A DNA stretch of 64,000 nt, taken from assembly GCA_013002535.1 (NCBI GenBank), contig JABDJK010000074.1, forward strand, positions 35,322 to 99,321, given 5' to 3'. Below the pieces are notes generated by a model, which ran no database searches, was not told where the DNA came from, and saw only the letters and a program-made list of their open reading frames with translations. Below are positions 39,879 through 50,900 of the stretch, in pieces; the stretch's first letter is position 1; the number at the start of each line of letters is the position of its first letter. The translations under genes and the position numbers were made by a program. The DNA is from Hyphococcus sp. (GTDB taxonomy: Bacteria; Pseudomonadota; Alphaproteobacteria; Caulobacterales; Parvularculaceae).

Positions 39879-41090
39879 ATGACTAATACCGCGAAGATTG
39901 CCAAAGCGCGCATACAATCAGTCGATTTTTTACGTGGTCTTGTCATCGCTATCATGGCGCTTGATCACGTTCGCGATTATGTCTCGAATGTTCGATTCGA
40001 CCCGCTCGATCTTGATCAAACCAACGCGGCCCTTTTTCTAACGCGCTGGATCACGCATTTTTGTGCGCCGGTCTTTATTTTCCTTGCCGGAACAAGCGCG
40101 GGCTTCCAGCGTCATGCCGGCAAGCAAGGGAAAGAACTATCGATGTTCCTCCTGAAACGGGGGATTTGGTTGGTCATCCTTGAGCTGACGTTCGTAAAAC
40201 TGGGTTGGATGTTCGATGTCAGACTTTTTGTTGGTTATCACTTTCTTCAGGTGATTTGGGCGATCGGGATTAGTATGATTGCAATGGCTGTATTAGTCTG
40301 GCTGCCATTGCGCGCCATTGCTGCAATTGGCCTTATCATGGTGGTTGGTCACAATCTTCTGGCGCCGATCGATGCAACCGTAATGGCAGGGCTGGCGCAA
40401 GGCGGCCCGTTTCCGACCGCGACAACTTTTAGTGATGGATTGTGGCTTTTTTTGCATATGAACGGCGCAATCCCCGTTGGCCCAACGATTGCATTTGTTG
40501 CCTATCCGGTCGTCCCTTGGATTGGCGTCATGGCGCTGGGCTATGTATTTGCCGAACTCTATCAACAAGTAGATACGCGCCGGCAATCGTTGTTGCTGAA
40601 GCTTGGTATCGGCACGGCAGCGCTATTTTTTATACTGCGCGCAATCAACCTTTATGGTGATCCGTCGCATTGGGCGATCCAGGATGATGCTGTCAAAACC
40701 GTTCTGTCATTTTTGAACGTTACCAAATATCCCCCGTCCTTGTTATTTTTGCTTATGACATTGGCGCCGGCGTTCATTCTATTGTCTGTTTCAGAGAATT
40801 GGCGCGGAAAAGCGTTTGAAGTGTTCGTCACGTTCGGGCGCGTGCCGCTTTTCTTTTATGTCATCCATATTTATGCGGCGCATTTCGCGGCTGTGATTCT
40901 CGCAATGGCGCAAGGAAATGGCGCCGCGTCAGCGATGACATTTTTCGTATTCTTTCCACCCGAGCATGGTATTGGCTTATTGGGCGTTTATCTTTTTTGG
41001 ATTGTCATCGTTGTCGGTCTATATTTTCCCAGCCGTTGGTTCGCTGGCGTTAAGAAGCGCTCAAAAAAATGGTGGATGTCGTATCTTTAG
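39879..41090 (+). CDS. DUF1624 / heparan-alpha-glucosaminide N-acetyltransferase-like membrane protein
   Basis: RIQSVDFLRGLVIAIMALDHVRDYVSN; multiple TM segments. Confidence 0.88.
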   Translation: MTNTAKIAKARIQSVDFLRGLVIAIMALDHVRDYVSNVRFDPLDLDQTNAALFLTRWITHFCAPVFIFLAGTSAGFQRHAGKQGKELSMFLLKRGIWLVILELTFVKLGWMFDVRLFVGYHFLQVIWAIGISMIAMAVLVWLPLRAIAAIGLIMVVGHNLLAPIDATVMAGLAQGGPFPTATTFSDGLWLFLHMNGAIPVGPTIAFVAYPVVPWIGVMALGYVFAELYQQVDTRRQSLLLKLGIGTAALFFILRAINLYGDPSHWAIQDDAVKTVLSFLNVTKYPPSLLFLLMTLAPAFILLSVSENWRGKAFEVFVTFGRVPLFFYVIHIYAAHFAAVILAMAQGNGAASAMTFFVFFPPEHGIGLLGVYLFWIVIVVGLYFPSRWFAGVKKRSKKWWMSYL

Positions 41091-41211
41091 GCCTGACGAG
41101 TGAATGTCGCTATTTGGTCCAACAAACGTAGTTTGGGCAGGCAGCGCAGATTTGAGATAGGGGCCTGAAAACACACCCCGAACCTTCAATCTAAAATACT
41201 ACTTAGAAACA

Positions 41212-42045
41212 CTAAGGCCGCTTAAGCGCAAAAGAGTATTTCTGATCAAACGCCGGTTTGGCGACGCCGTCGATGGTCTGGGGCGAAAAGCGCCAGCGGC
41301 GCACGGCATTCAACACCGCATCATTGAGGCAGGCGTTGGACGTCTCGTGGATTTTTTCGGCCGCCACCCGGCCGTCCGCCGATATGGTGAAGGACGCAAC
41401 AACTGTCTCAACGGGCGCGGCGTCAATGGCGCAGCGGCGCGGATAGACAGGCTCGGTTCGTTCGATGGTTTTTGGTTCGACAACAACGGCGAGCGGCGGC
41501 TGATCATTCGGGTCTGCAAAGGGCAATACTGGCGTTGCGATATCAGGCGCCGTCGCATTGGCGCCGATCTGGGTCACATTTTGGGGCGGGATCGTAATCT
41601 GATAGGCGCACCAGATCATGAAGGCGATGACCGCGATGACGGCGTAGATCGACATCTCGGCCTTTTCGCTGTCACTCGCCGCTTCTGTCGGTTCAAATTT
41701 TTCAACTTCAACCGGCGCCGGCGCCTCGAACCCGGCGTCGAGTTTAAAACGCTCCACCACCAGACGCGGATCGAGATCCAGAAACTCAGCGTAGGTTTTG
41801 ACAAAGCCGATGGCATAGGGGCGCGCCGGCAAGGCGACGACATTTAATCGCTCGATCGCTTCGAGGTGATGTGGTTTTATATGTGTGCCCGACGCAGCAT
41901 CATCGAGGCTTTGTCCCATTGCCTCGCGCGCCGCCGTCAGCATCTGGCCGACATGGTCGAATTCGCCCGCGTCCAGATCCCGGGATTCGCGGCGCTGGCG
42001 CGCATTTTCCAACTCAAATATCTCTGCTGATCCGTTATTCGCCAA
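41212..42045 (-). CDS. RodZ-like N-terminal HTH + single TM + C-terminal TonB-like domain protein
   Basis: VGQMLTAAREAMGQSLDDAASGTHIKPHHLEAIE (HTH), SIYAVIAVIAFMIWCAYQI (TM), VVASFTISADGRVAAEKIHETSNACLNDAVLNAVRRWRFSPQTIDGVAK (TonB_C). Confidence 0.85.
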   Translation of the reverse strand: MANNGSAEIFELENARQRRESRDLDAGEFDHVGQMLTAAREAMGQSLDDAASGTHIKPHHLEAIERLNVVALPARPYAIGFVKTYAEFLDLDPRLVVERFKLDAGFEAPAPVEVEKFEPTEAASDSEKAEMSIYAVIAVIAFMIWCAYQITIPPQNVTQIGANATAPDIATPVLPFADPNDQPPLAVVVEPKTIERTEPVYPRRCAIDAAPVETVVASFTISADGRVAAEKIHETSNACLNDAVLNAVRRWRFSPQTIDGVAKPAFDQKYSFALKRP

Positions 42046-42170
42046 CTTGCTTCACCAACTTTTGCGCATCCCAAAAGGGATCGCGCGATAGTTTACCCGT
42101 TCGCCGTTTATTTGAAACCGGCAATTCCTCGCAGATGAAAGATTACAGCAGGAATTTGTTAACCATCGCT

Positions 42171-44459
42171 TTATTCCAGCTCAACGCCGCGCGCCGTTAG
42201 AAATTTAGTAAATTCCTTTCGTAAGGATTCCTGCGGCGTTTCGAGCCGCTCATCAATCCAGGCGGATATTTCTTCGGCGTTGATTAGACGTACAAGACGC
42301 CGGAACGGGCCGATTGCCGTTGCAGGCATGGACAATTCGCGAATGCCAATGCCGATTAGCGCCGCCGCCGTCACCGGGTCCGTCGCCTGCTCACCGCAAT
42401 AGGAAAGCGGCGACTTGGCGGCGCGCGCCCTATCGACCATGTGCTTCAGGAACTCCAGAAAGCCCGGATTTAAAGGATCATAGCGCCGCTGAACTCGTTC
42501 GGAATCGCGATCCGCGGCAAAATAAAATTGCGCCAGATCATTGCCGCCTACGGAGAGGAAATCGACCTTGCTGGCGATGGCGCCGACGCGCCAGGCGGCG
42601 GCTGGCGTTTCGATCATGGCGCCGATCTTTATGTCTTTCGGCAAGGTTTTGCCAGCGCGTTTCGCGCGTTCAATTTCGCGGGACAGGAATCCGCGCGCTA
42701 CATCGATTTCACTCGCAAGCGTCACCATGGGGAACATGATGCGCAATTCGCGCCCGGCCGCCGCCGCCAAAAGCGCGCGTAATTGTTGGCGGATCATGCC
42801 TGGCCGGTCCACCGCCATCCGAAGACCGCGCCACCCCATAGCGGGATTCACATCATTGCCATGTTTCATATAGTCGGCGGTTTTGTCGCCGCCGATATCC
42901 GCTGTCCGAAAAATAATCGGTTTCCCGTCCGCCAACAAAAGCGCTTCTTTGTAGATCGCTGTTTGTTCAGAGACACTCGGCAATTGCGAACCGATGAGAA
43001 ACTGCAACTCTGTCCGGAACAACCCAACGCCTTTGGCGCCGGTTTCATGCAAATGCGGAATGTCGAGAACAAGCCCCGCATTCATCATGATGGAGATGTC
43101 CTGTCCGTCACGCGTTCGCGCTTGGAGATCTTTCTCCTTCGCAAACTCCGCCTGACGTTCCGTTTGAAACTCGAGCTTGGCGACGAATGTTTCCAAAACA
43201 TCGCTTGTCGGGCGGATATGCAATTCGCCGGCGCCGCCGTCGACGACCAGTTCGTCGCCTTCCTCGCAGCGTTCCAGCGCCTCACTAACGCCGGTCACCA
43301 TAGGAATGTTCAGGGCGCGCGCAACAATCGCCACATGGGACGTCGCGGACACCTCGCCGAGCACCAACCCTTTCAAAGAATCGCGGTCATATTCCAGTAG
43401 TTCCGCCGGCCCCATCGACTGCGCCACCAGGATACATTCGTCATATGCGTTGCCATTCTTGCGCGGCTCTCCGGAAAGCAATCTGAGCATGCGATGCGCC
43501 AGATCATCGAGATCGTGCAGGCGCTCGCGCAGATATGAATCGCGCGCCTGCAACATCCGGGCGCGGTTTTCATTTTTGACCTGTTCCACCGCTGCTTCCG
43601 CGGTCAATCCGGAGAGGACAGCCGCCTGCAGACGATCTTTCCAGCCGCGGTCGTAGGCAAACAGGCGATAGGTCTCGATGACTTCGCGCGACACGCCGCC
43701 CAGCGACGCATTGCGCTCCAGCATATCGTCAACGGACGCACGTAATTCTTCGATTGCCTTGTCAAGTCGATCGGATTCGCGGCTCACATCATTAGCAAAA
43801 ACTTTATGCTTCGGCGCTGGCGGCTGCAAAAAAACAGCGCGTCCAATTGCAACACCGGACACAATCGCGTAGCCGCGCAATCGTTCTGGCCGGTGCAGCA
43901 TCTCGCCGACCGCCGCAGTTTCTTCCGAACTCAACAATTCGCCCGATGCGGAAATTTCAGCCAGGAGCGCTGCGACAGCCTGCACTGCCTCGACTTCTTC
44001 ATCAGTATATTTGCGCGAAGTTGTATTCTGCAGCACCAAAACGCCAAGCGACTTGCCGGACCGGATCAGCGGCACGCCCAAAAACGAGTGCAGCTTGTCT
44101 TCGCCGGTTTCCGGGCGATAGGCGAAGGCCGGGTGATGGGGCGCGTCGTCGGTGACCAGCGGGCGATGGCTTTTTGCAACGAGGCCGACAAGGCCCTCAC
44201 CCCAGTCGAGCGTTGTTGAGTGTACCGCCTCGCGATTAAGGCCTACAGTTGAATACAGCTCCAAAACATCGTCCGGCCGGCGCAAATAAATAGAACACAC
44301 ATCAGACTCAACGTGTTTGGCGATGACGCTTGTCAAGAGATCGAGACGTTTTTGCGCGCTGACATCCTGCGCTACGGCATCATGCATACGCCGGAACAAT
44401 TCGGTCGTACTGCGCCCATTCGGCGCCGACGGATCAGGATTTGGAGTCTCTATATTCAT
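42171..44459 (-). CDS. ptsP: Phosphoenolpyruvate--protein phosphotransferase with N-terminal GAF domain (EI-Ntr)
   Basis: GAF region CSIYLRRPDDVLELYSTVGLN; GEVSATSHVAIVARALNIPMVTGV; FRTADIGGDKTADY; LSVGGNDLAQFYFAADRDS. Confidence 0.95.
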   Translation of the reverse strand: MNIETPNPDPSAPNGRSTTELFRRMHDAVAQDVSAQKRLDLLTSVIAKHVESDVCSIYLRRPDDVLELYSTVGLNREAVHSTTLDWGEGLVGLVAKSHRPLVTDDAPHHPAFAYRPETGEDKLHSFLGVPLIRSGKSLGVLVLQNTTSRKYTDEEVEAVQAVAALLAEISASGELLSSEETAAVGEMLHRPERLRGYAIVSGVAIGRAVFLQPPAPKHKVFANDVSRESDRLDKAIEELRASVDDMLERNASLGGVSREVIETYRLFAYDRGWKDRLQAAVLSGLTAEAAVEQVKNENRARMLQARDSYLRERLHDLDDLAHRMLRLLSGEPRKNGNAYDECILVAQSMGPAELLEYDRDSLKGLVLGEVSATSHVAIVARALNIPMVTGVSEALERCEEGDELVVDGGAGELHIRPTSDVLETFVAKLEFQTERQAEFAKEKDLQARTRDGQDISIMMNAGLVLDIPHLHETGAKGVGLFRTELQFLIGSQLPSVSEQTAIYKEALLLADGKPIIFRTADIGGDKTADYMKHGNDVNPAMGWRGLRMAVDRPGMIRQQLRALLAAAAGRELRIMFPMVTLASEIDVARGFLSREIERAKRAGKTLPKDIKIGAMIETPAAAWRVGAIASKVDFLSVGGNDLAQFYFAADRDSERVQRRYDPLNPGFLEFLKHMVDRARAAKSPLSYCGEQATDPVTAAALIGIGIRELSMPATAIGPFRRLVRLINAEEISAWIDERLETPQESLRKEFTKFLTARGVELE

Positions 44460-44529
44460 TTAAATCGGGCTTTACGTGAATTTATCGCGGCGCTCAAATT
44501 GACCTGCCCCGTTTTCAATTCGCCCTGTC

Positions 44530-45780
44530 CTAATTGGCTTTGTCGAGACCGTAGGCTTCATGGAGCGCGCGTACGGCATATTCAGCCGCGTCGGAGTTAA
44601 TCAATACGCTAATTTTGATCTCTGATGTGGAAATATTTTGAATATTTATCCCCTTGTCCGCCAATGTCTGGAACATGGTTGACGCAACACCGGCATGAGA
44701 TCGCATGCCAAGGCCGATTACGGAAATCTTCGCAACATTGCGGTCCGACTGGACGGATTTGTAACCGATTTCCTGTCTCGCCTCCTCCAGCGCAGCTAAC
44801 GCATTGTCGATTTCATCGTCCTTGGTGGTGAAGGATATGTTGGCAAACCCCGCATCGCGCGACGCGCTCTGCACGATCATGTCGATATTGACATTCTCTT
44901 CAGCGAGCTTGGTGAAAATGCGCGCCGCGCGTCCGGGTTCATCCGGCACAGCAAGAACAGTAACCGACGCTTCATTCATGTCCGGCGTTACTGCGGTTAC
45001 AATTTTTTCTTCCACAATATCATCCTCATCGCAAATCAGGGTGCCCGGTCCCGGCGCATCGGGCGGATCAAAACTCGATAAAACTCGCAACGGCACTTTG
45101 AAGGCCATCGCCAGTTCGACGGAGCGCGTTTGTAATACTTTCGCGCCGACCGCCGCCATTTCGAGCATTTCCTCAAACGAAACTTTTTCAATCCGCTGCG
45201 CCTGTTTCGTAATCCGCGGATCGGTCGTGTAGACGCCGTCAACATCTGTATAGATATCACATCGCGATGCACCTATCGCCGCGGCGACAGCGACGGCGGA
45301 CGTATCTGATCCGCCGCGCCCGAGCGTCGCGACGCGGCCAGCAGTTGAGACGCCCTGGAACCCGGCGATGACGGCAATCTCGCCGCTGTCGATCGCCTCA
45401 CCAAGCGCATCGCCGTCAATGTTGTGGATCCGCGCCTTGCCGTAGGCATTATCGGTTTCGAGCGGGATCTGCCAACCGGACCACGACCGCGCGCGATAGC
45501 CAAGATTTTGTAGGACAAGCGCCAGAAGTCCCGATGTCACCTGTTCGCCGGTGGAGACAATCGCGTCCTGTTCAATATTGCGAGCGTCAAGCGCCGGCGC
45601 TGGGGCGCCTGCATCTTTCGCCATCTCCAAAAGACGGTTGGTCTCGCCCGCCATCGCGGAGACAACGACCGCGACGGATGCGCCAGCATCCACGTCGCGG
45701 CGCACGAATTCCGCAACCGCGCGAATGCGATCCAGATCGGCGACCGACGTGCCGCCAAATTTCATTACAATCCGCGTCAT
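44530..45780 (-). CDS. lysC: Aspartate kinase
   Basis: RIVMKFGGTSVADLDRI, TLGRGGSDTSAVAVAAAI, two ACT domains. Confidence 0.97.
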   Translation of the reverse strand: MTRIVMKFGGTSVADLDRIRAVAEFVRRDVDAGASVAVVVSAMAGETNRLLEMAKDAGAPAPALDARNIEQDAIVSTGEQVTSGLLALVLQNLGYRARSWSGWQIPLETDNAYGKARIHNIDGDALGEAIDSGEIAVIAGFQGVSTAGRVATLGRGGSDTSAVAVAAAIGASRCDIYTDVDGVYTTDPRITKQAQRIEKVSFEEMLEMAAVGAKVLQTRSVELAMAFKVPLRVLSSFDPPDAPGPGTLICDEDDIVEEKIVTAVTPDMNEASVTVLAVPDEPGRAARIFTKLAEENVNIDMIVQSASRDAGFANISFTTKDDEIDNALAALEEARQEIGYKSVQSDRNVAKISVIGLGMRSHAGVASTMFQTLADKGINIQNISTSEIKISVLINSDAAEYAVRALHEAYGLDKAN

Positions 45781-45896
45781 TGGAGCGATATTACCCTGCG
45801 AGATATTGCCGTCTTGTAACTGCCCCGGTTAGGGCCCAAATTCGGCGCTATCTCTAGGCGCCCAGCGGAAACTAGGCAAGCGAGGAAATCTTAACG

Positions 45897-46682
45897 ATGG
45901 CTCAATCTGAGACAACCCGCGCCGCGCCGCCCAAGACCTCTGCGAATAGGGGCGCAACAATTGATCCCGAAGAAGTCGAAAAATTTTCCGCGATCGCCGA
46001 CGAATGGTGGGACCCGTTTGGCAAGTTCAAACCTTTGCACAAATTCAACCCGGTGCGCCTCGCCTATATTCGCGATAAGGCGATTGCGCATTTCAAACTC
46101 GACGCTGAAACGCGCCAGCCGCTTGCCGGATTGCGGCTCCTCGACGTCGGCTGCGGCGGCGGGCTTGTAGCAGAACCGATGTCGCGGCTCGGCGCAAGCG
46201 TCACCGCCATCGACGCCTCGGAGCGTAATATCAAAACCGCCCTCGCCCATGCAGAGCCGCTTGGCCTTGATATCGACTATCGCGCAACAACCGTTGAAGG
46301 CTTGATCGCTGCGCACGAGCCGCCGTTTGATATTGTGCTCAACATGGAAGTCGTTGAACACGTCGCAGACATCAATTTGTTTCTGAAATCATCCGCGGAC
46401 CTGGTAAAGCCGGGCGGCATGATGGTGATGGCGACGTTGAACCGTACGCTGAAATCCTTAGCCCTTGCGAAGATCGGCGCCGAATACATTCTGCGCTGGC
46501 TCCCCGCCGGCACCCATGATTTCGAAAAATTCGTTAAACCCGATGAGGCGCGCGCAGCGCTTGAAAACGCCGGAATGAAGGTGAGCGAAGAAACTGGCGT
46601 CTTTTATAATCCGCTGGCCGACAAATGGGCGCTCAGCACTGACATGGACGTGAATTATATGTTGGTGACTGTGAAATCTTGA
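45897..46682 (+). CDS. ubiG: Bifunctional 2-polyprenyl-6-hydroxyphenol methylase/3-demethylubiquinol 3-O-methyltransferase
   Basis: [62 protein letters not shown]. Confidence 0.96.
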   Translation: MAQSETTRAAPPKTSANRGATIDPEEVEKFSAIADEWWDPFGKFKPLHKFNPVRLAYIRDKAIAHFKLDAETRQPLAGLRLLDVGCGGGLVAEPMSRLGASVTAIDASERNIKTALAHAEPLGLDIDYRATTVEGLIAAHEPPFDIVLNMEVVEHVADINLFLKSSADLVKPGGMMVMATLNRTLKSLALAKIGAEYILRWLPAGTHDFEKFVKPDEARAALENAGMKVSEETGVFYNPLADKWALSTDMDVNYMLVTVKS

Positions 46683-46774
46683 AATTAGGATTTTCGGGCC
46701 GAAATCGACAGGTCTCGCAGTCTCGCACGTATATAGTTTCGGCAAGGGAGCGCTCACGTCGTTAGCGGTGATCC

Positions 46775-46800
46775 AGGTAACGGTAAAAAGCGTATTACCT
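46775..46800. promoter_or_regulatory. Candidate operator-like inverted repeat upstream of the RND efflux operon
   Basis: AGGTAA-N14-TTACCT, about 66 nt before the adaptor ATG. Confidence 0.3.
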
Positions 46801-46865
46801 TCTGGCCACTGCTATAAAATAATTAAATAAAACCGCGCCGTAATGTCGGTTAACCCGAGAGAGAA

Positions 46866-47993
46866 ATGAATTTTTCGCGAACATTGGCGCTAGGCGCAGT
46901 CATCGGGCTTGTTATCGGCGGCGCCGGCGTTGGTTTTGTCTTGACCCAAACCGGGGGCGACCAGGCCTCAACCGCGCGGGGTGAAGGTTCGCCTGGCGGC
47001 GGACGCGGTCGCGGCGGTTATGCGCCAGTCGTCGAAATGGCGACGGTGGACCCATCCGCTATCGAACGCAAAATCGATGTCATCGGCGAGGCGCGCGCCC
47101 TTCGCAGCGTCGCCATAACGTCCGAAGCAACCGGACTGATAGAAGAGATTTCTTTTGCACCCGGCGCGCGCGTGGAGAAAGGCGACTTGTTGCTTCAAAT
47201 CGTTGATGAGGAAGAACAGGTTGCCCTTGCGCGCGCACGCGCTGAATTTCCTATCGCCAAAGCCAATGCCGAGCGCTTCAAAGACCTGCGATCTGACGCG
47301 GCCGCGTCCGCCCAGGAATCCGAACAAGCCCAAAACGAATTTATTTCCGCGCAGGCGCAGTTGCGAAGCGCAGAGGTCGCCGTCGCTCAGCGCAAAATAT
47401 TGGCGCCTTTTGACGGCATCGCCGGGCTGACGCAATTTGATGTCGGTGATTACATTCGCGCCGGCGACGTCGTTACCACCCTTGATGACACTTCGTCGAT
47501 TATTATCGAATTCACGGTTCCGCAGGAAGTCGCGCAATATGTAAATATCGGACAACCGGTGCGAGCAGCGCTGACATCAGCCGCCGCTAAATACTATGAC
47601 GGTGTCGTCACAGCGATAGACAGTCGCGTAAATCCCGAATCGCGCACATTGCGCGCTGAGGCAATTTTCGAAAATTCCGAAGGCCGGCTCATTCCAGGCG
47701 CAGTATTCGCGGTTTCAACAACATCGGAAGGCGAGCCGGCGTTATCAGTTCCGGGGCTTGCGGTTCAATGGGACCGTTCGGGCGCATTCGTCTGGCGCCG
47801 CAACAGTGAAGGATCCGCTGAACGCGTTTCAATTATAATCTTGCAGAGAAATAATGAAGACGTGCTTGTCGACAGCGAGTTAAAACCCGGCGAGGCAATC
47901 GTTTCCGCCGGCGCAGACCGGGTCCGTAGTGGCGTGCCCCTGCCGCAACCCGCCAATTACGGCGGCGCAGCCCAAGTCAGCACCGAGAAATAA
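46866..47993 (+). CDS. RND efflux periplasmic adaptor subunit
   Basis: GLIEEISFAPGARVEKGDLLLQIVDEEEQVALARA; KILAPFDGIAGLTQFDVGDYI. Confidence 0.93.
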   Translation: MNFSRTLALGAVIGLVIGGAGVGFVLTQTGGDQASTARGEGSPGGGRGRGGYAPVVEMATVDPSAIERKIDVIGEARALRSVAITSEATGLIEEISFAPGARVEKGDLLLQIVDEEEQVALARARAEFPIAKANAERFKDLRSDAAASAQESEQAQNEFISAQAQLRSAEVAVAQRKILAPFDGIAGLTQFDVGDYIRAGDVVTTLDDTSSIIIEFTVPQEVAQYVNIGQPVRAALTSAAAKYYDGVVTAIDSRVNPESRTLRAEAIFENSEGRLIPGAVFAVSTTSEGEPALSVPGLAVQWDRSGAFVWRRNSEGSAERVSIIILQRNNEDVLVDSELKPGEAIVSAGADRVRSGVPLPQPANYGGAAQVSTEK

Positions 47994-47999
47994 GTCGCG

Positions 48000-50900
48000 A
48001 TGTCTACTGCTCACGAAAAAGCCATTCAAACGGGCGGCGGTTTTATCGGCGCCTTTATTCAGCGTCCTATTTTGGCGGCTGTATTCAGTCTGCTTATTAT
48101 ATTGGCGGGCCTTGCCGCAATATTTGGCGTTGAAGTCCGCGAATTACCGGAGGTCGATCAGCCGGTTGTCTCGATTTCGACAAATTATCCTGGCGCCACT
48201 CCGGAAGCGATTGACGCGGAAGTCACGTCAATTGTTGAAAGCGCCGTAGCCCAGGTCGACGGCGTGCAATCGATTTCGTCGTCTTCCAGCTATGGCCGCA
48301 GCCGGGTTACTGTCGAATTATCGTCAACATCCGATATCGACATAGCGGCGACCGATATCAAAAATTCCGTTTCAAACATCAGCCGCGATTTGCCCGAAGA
48401 TACTGAAGAACCAATCGTCCGAAAGGCCGATACCGACGCCTCGCCGATCATGCGGCTTTCAGTTTCGGCGCAAGGGTTCGACCGCGGCGCCCTCGCCCGG
48501 CTGGTCGACGATGTCATTCTGCCGCGCCTGCAAGCAGTTGAAGGCGTCGCACAGGCGGATGACTATGGCGTACGCAACCAGGTCATCAGAGTGCGAATTG
48601 TCCCGGTTTCACTGGCTGCACGCGGGTTTTCCGTCGACGATGTCGTGCGGCTCGTTAGCGGTTCAGCAACCAATGCGCCAAGCGGGCGCCTTCGTAACGA
48701 TTCCCAGCAACTCCTGATCCGGGCCCAGGCGCCGGCGGAAACACCGGAAGATATTGCTTCGCTGCGCCTGGATGACCAAACCCGGCTCGCTGACGTTGCA
48801 ATAGTGGAATGGGGTTTTGAAGACGGCACGTCGAGTGCGCGGGTAAACGGTAATCCCGGCATTGGCATCGGTATAATTCGCCAGGCGCAATCAAACACGG
48901 TAGCCGTCTCCGCCGGCGTTTACAAAGCGATTGAGGAACTGAATGCGTCGCTGCCGGTCGGTGTCGAAGTTACTGTAAACACGGACGATTCGATTTTTAT
49001 CAATGAAGCGATCAGTGAGGTGTTCAAGAGCCTCGTGTTGGCGACTTTGATAGTCACCGCGGTGATTTTCCTGTTCTTGCGTTCTTGGCGAGCGACACTA
49101 ATTCCGGCGGTGACCATCCCGGTGTCTTTGCTGGGCACCGTTGCAGCGCTCTGGCTCGCCGGTTTTTCGATTAACCTGATTACTCTGCTCGCCCTAGTGA
49201 TGGCGTCGGGCCTTGTTGTTGATGACGCGATCGTCGTGACTGAAAATATACAGCGCTGGCGTGGCAAAGGTGCAGGCAAACGCGCCGCAGCCATTATCGG
49301 CGCGCGTGAAATCGTTTTTGCGGTCCTGGCGACAACAGCAACGCTGGCCGCAGTCTTTATTCCGATTTCTTTTTTGCCGGGCCAGGCGGGCCGACTGTTT
49401 TCTGAATTCGGTTTTGTCCTCGCATTTGCCGTGATGGTTTCATCTTTTGTCGCTCTGACGCTTTGCCCCGTGATGACGGTGCGCCTGGGCCGGGAACAAC
49501 GCCCCGAAATGGCGCAGGATTTCTCCACGCCGTCTCACAAGCGCAAACCCGCCGGCCCGATCTCCGCCGCATATATTAAAACCTTGCGCCTGATATTGCG
49601 CTTTCCGCTTGTTGCGATTGCCGTATCGCTTGCCTTCGCGGCAGGCGCCGTCATGCTCTTTAACGTTACAGCGAAAGAATTGACGCCAACGGAAGATCGC
49701 GGCCGCGTTTTCATGATGGTCAGCGCTCAGGAGGGCTCGAACTATGATTTCCTCGACCGCAAAGTCCTCGAAATCGAAAGCCGTCTGCAACCGCTGATCG
49801 AGGATGGCCGCGCCGAAAACCTCAACTCGATTACTGGAGTTCGCGGTGGTGAACTGGCCTTTGTCTTTGCAAAGCTTCCCGATTGGTCTGACCGCTCTGA
49901 AACACAACAGGACGTTGAACGCGACATAAACACAATGATCGGCGACATTCCCGGCGTTTCAGCTTTCATTCGCCGCGGTAATTCTCTTGGTATCCGCGGC
50001 GCCGGTCAGGGTTTGCGTTTCGCAGTTGTCGGCGATGATTATATGAATGCCGCCGATGGCGCCGACCGGCTTTCGACCGCTTTGGAATCTGACGAGATGT
50101 TTATTACGGTTCGCACCGACTTTCAGGTCTCGCAGCCGCAAATCAGCATCGATATTGACCGCGAGGCTGCGGCAGCGCTCGGCGTTTCCATTTCGGCGAT
50201 CACGCGAACAATTCAGGTTCTGGCGGACGAATTCCGCGCCGCTGAAATATTTGTCGGCGACGACATTATCGATGTCATGATTTCCGGCGCCGGCGAACCG
50301 GTAAACGATCCCACGGACTTGGCGAATATTTACTTGCGCGCGCAGAACGGCGACTTCATTCCGTTGTCCTCTGTAGCAACAATCAAAGAAGAAGCTGTCG
50401 CATCCAATCTCGCGCGCGAACAGCGGCGCCGGGCCGTGCCCGTCTCCGCCAGTCTCGGCGAAGGCGTCGCGCTCGGCGACGCCGTCACCCGGATGCGGTC
50501 GGTCGCCGCCAAAAATCTTGGCGACGGGCTCTCCGTTGTTCTCCTCGGTGAAGCCAAAGTATTACAGGATTCAAATCAGGCGACATTGCTCGTATTCCTG
50601 TTCGCAGCGATCGTTGTCCTCCTGGTGCTCGCAGCGCAATTTGAGAGTTTCGTCAGCGCCTTCATCATCATGCTGACTGTTCCATTCGGGCTCGCGGCGG
50701 CAATCTATGCGATATACTTCACCGGCGGTTCGATCAATTACTATAGCCAGATTGGTCTTGTTCTATTGATCGGCATTATGGCGAAAAACGGCATCCTGAT
50801 TGTCGAGTTCGCCAACCAGCAACGAGATCGCGGCGAAAGCATTCGTGAAGCGATAGAACATGCGGCGATGACCCGGTTTCGCCCTGTCATGATGACGGCA

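Noticed and set aside
42783-43400. 205-aa plus-strand ORF antisense to ptsP
   Set aside because: Antisense shadow of a clear ptsP gene
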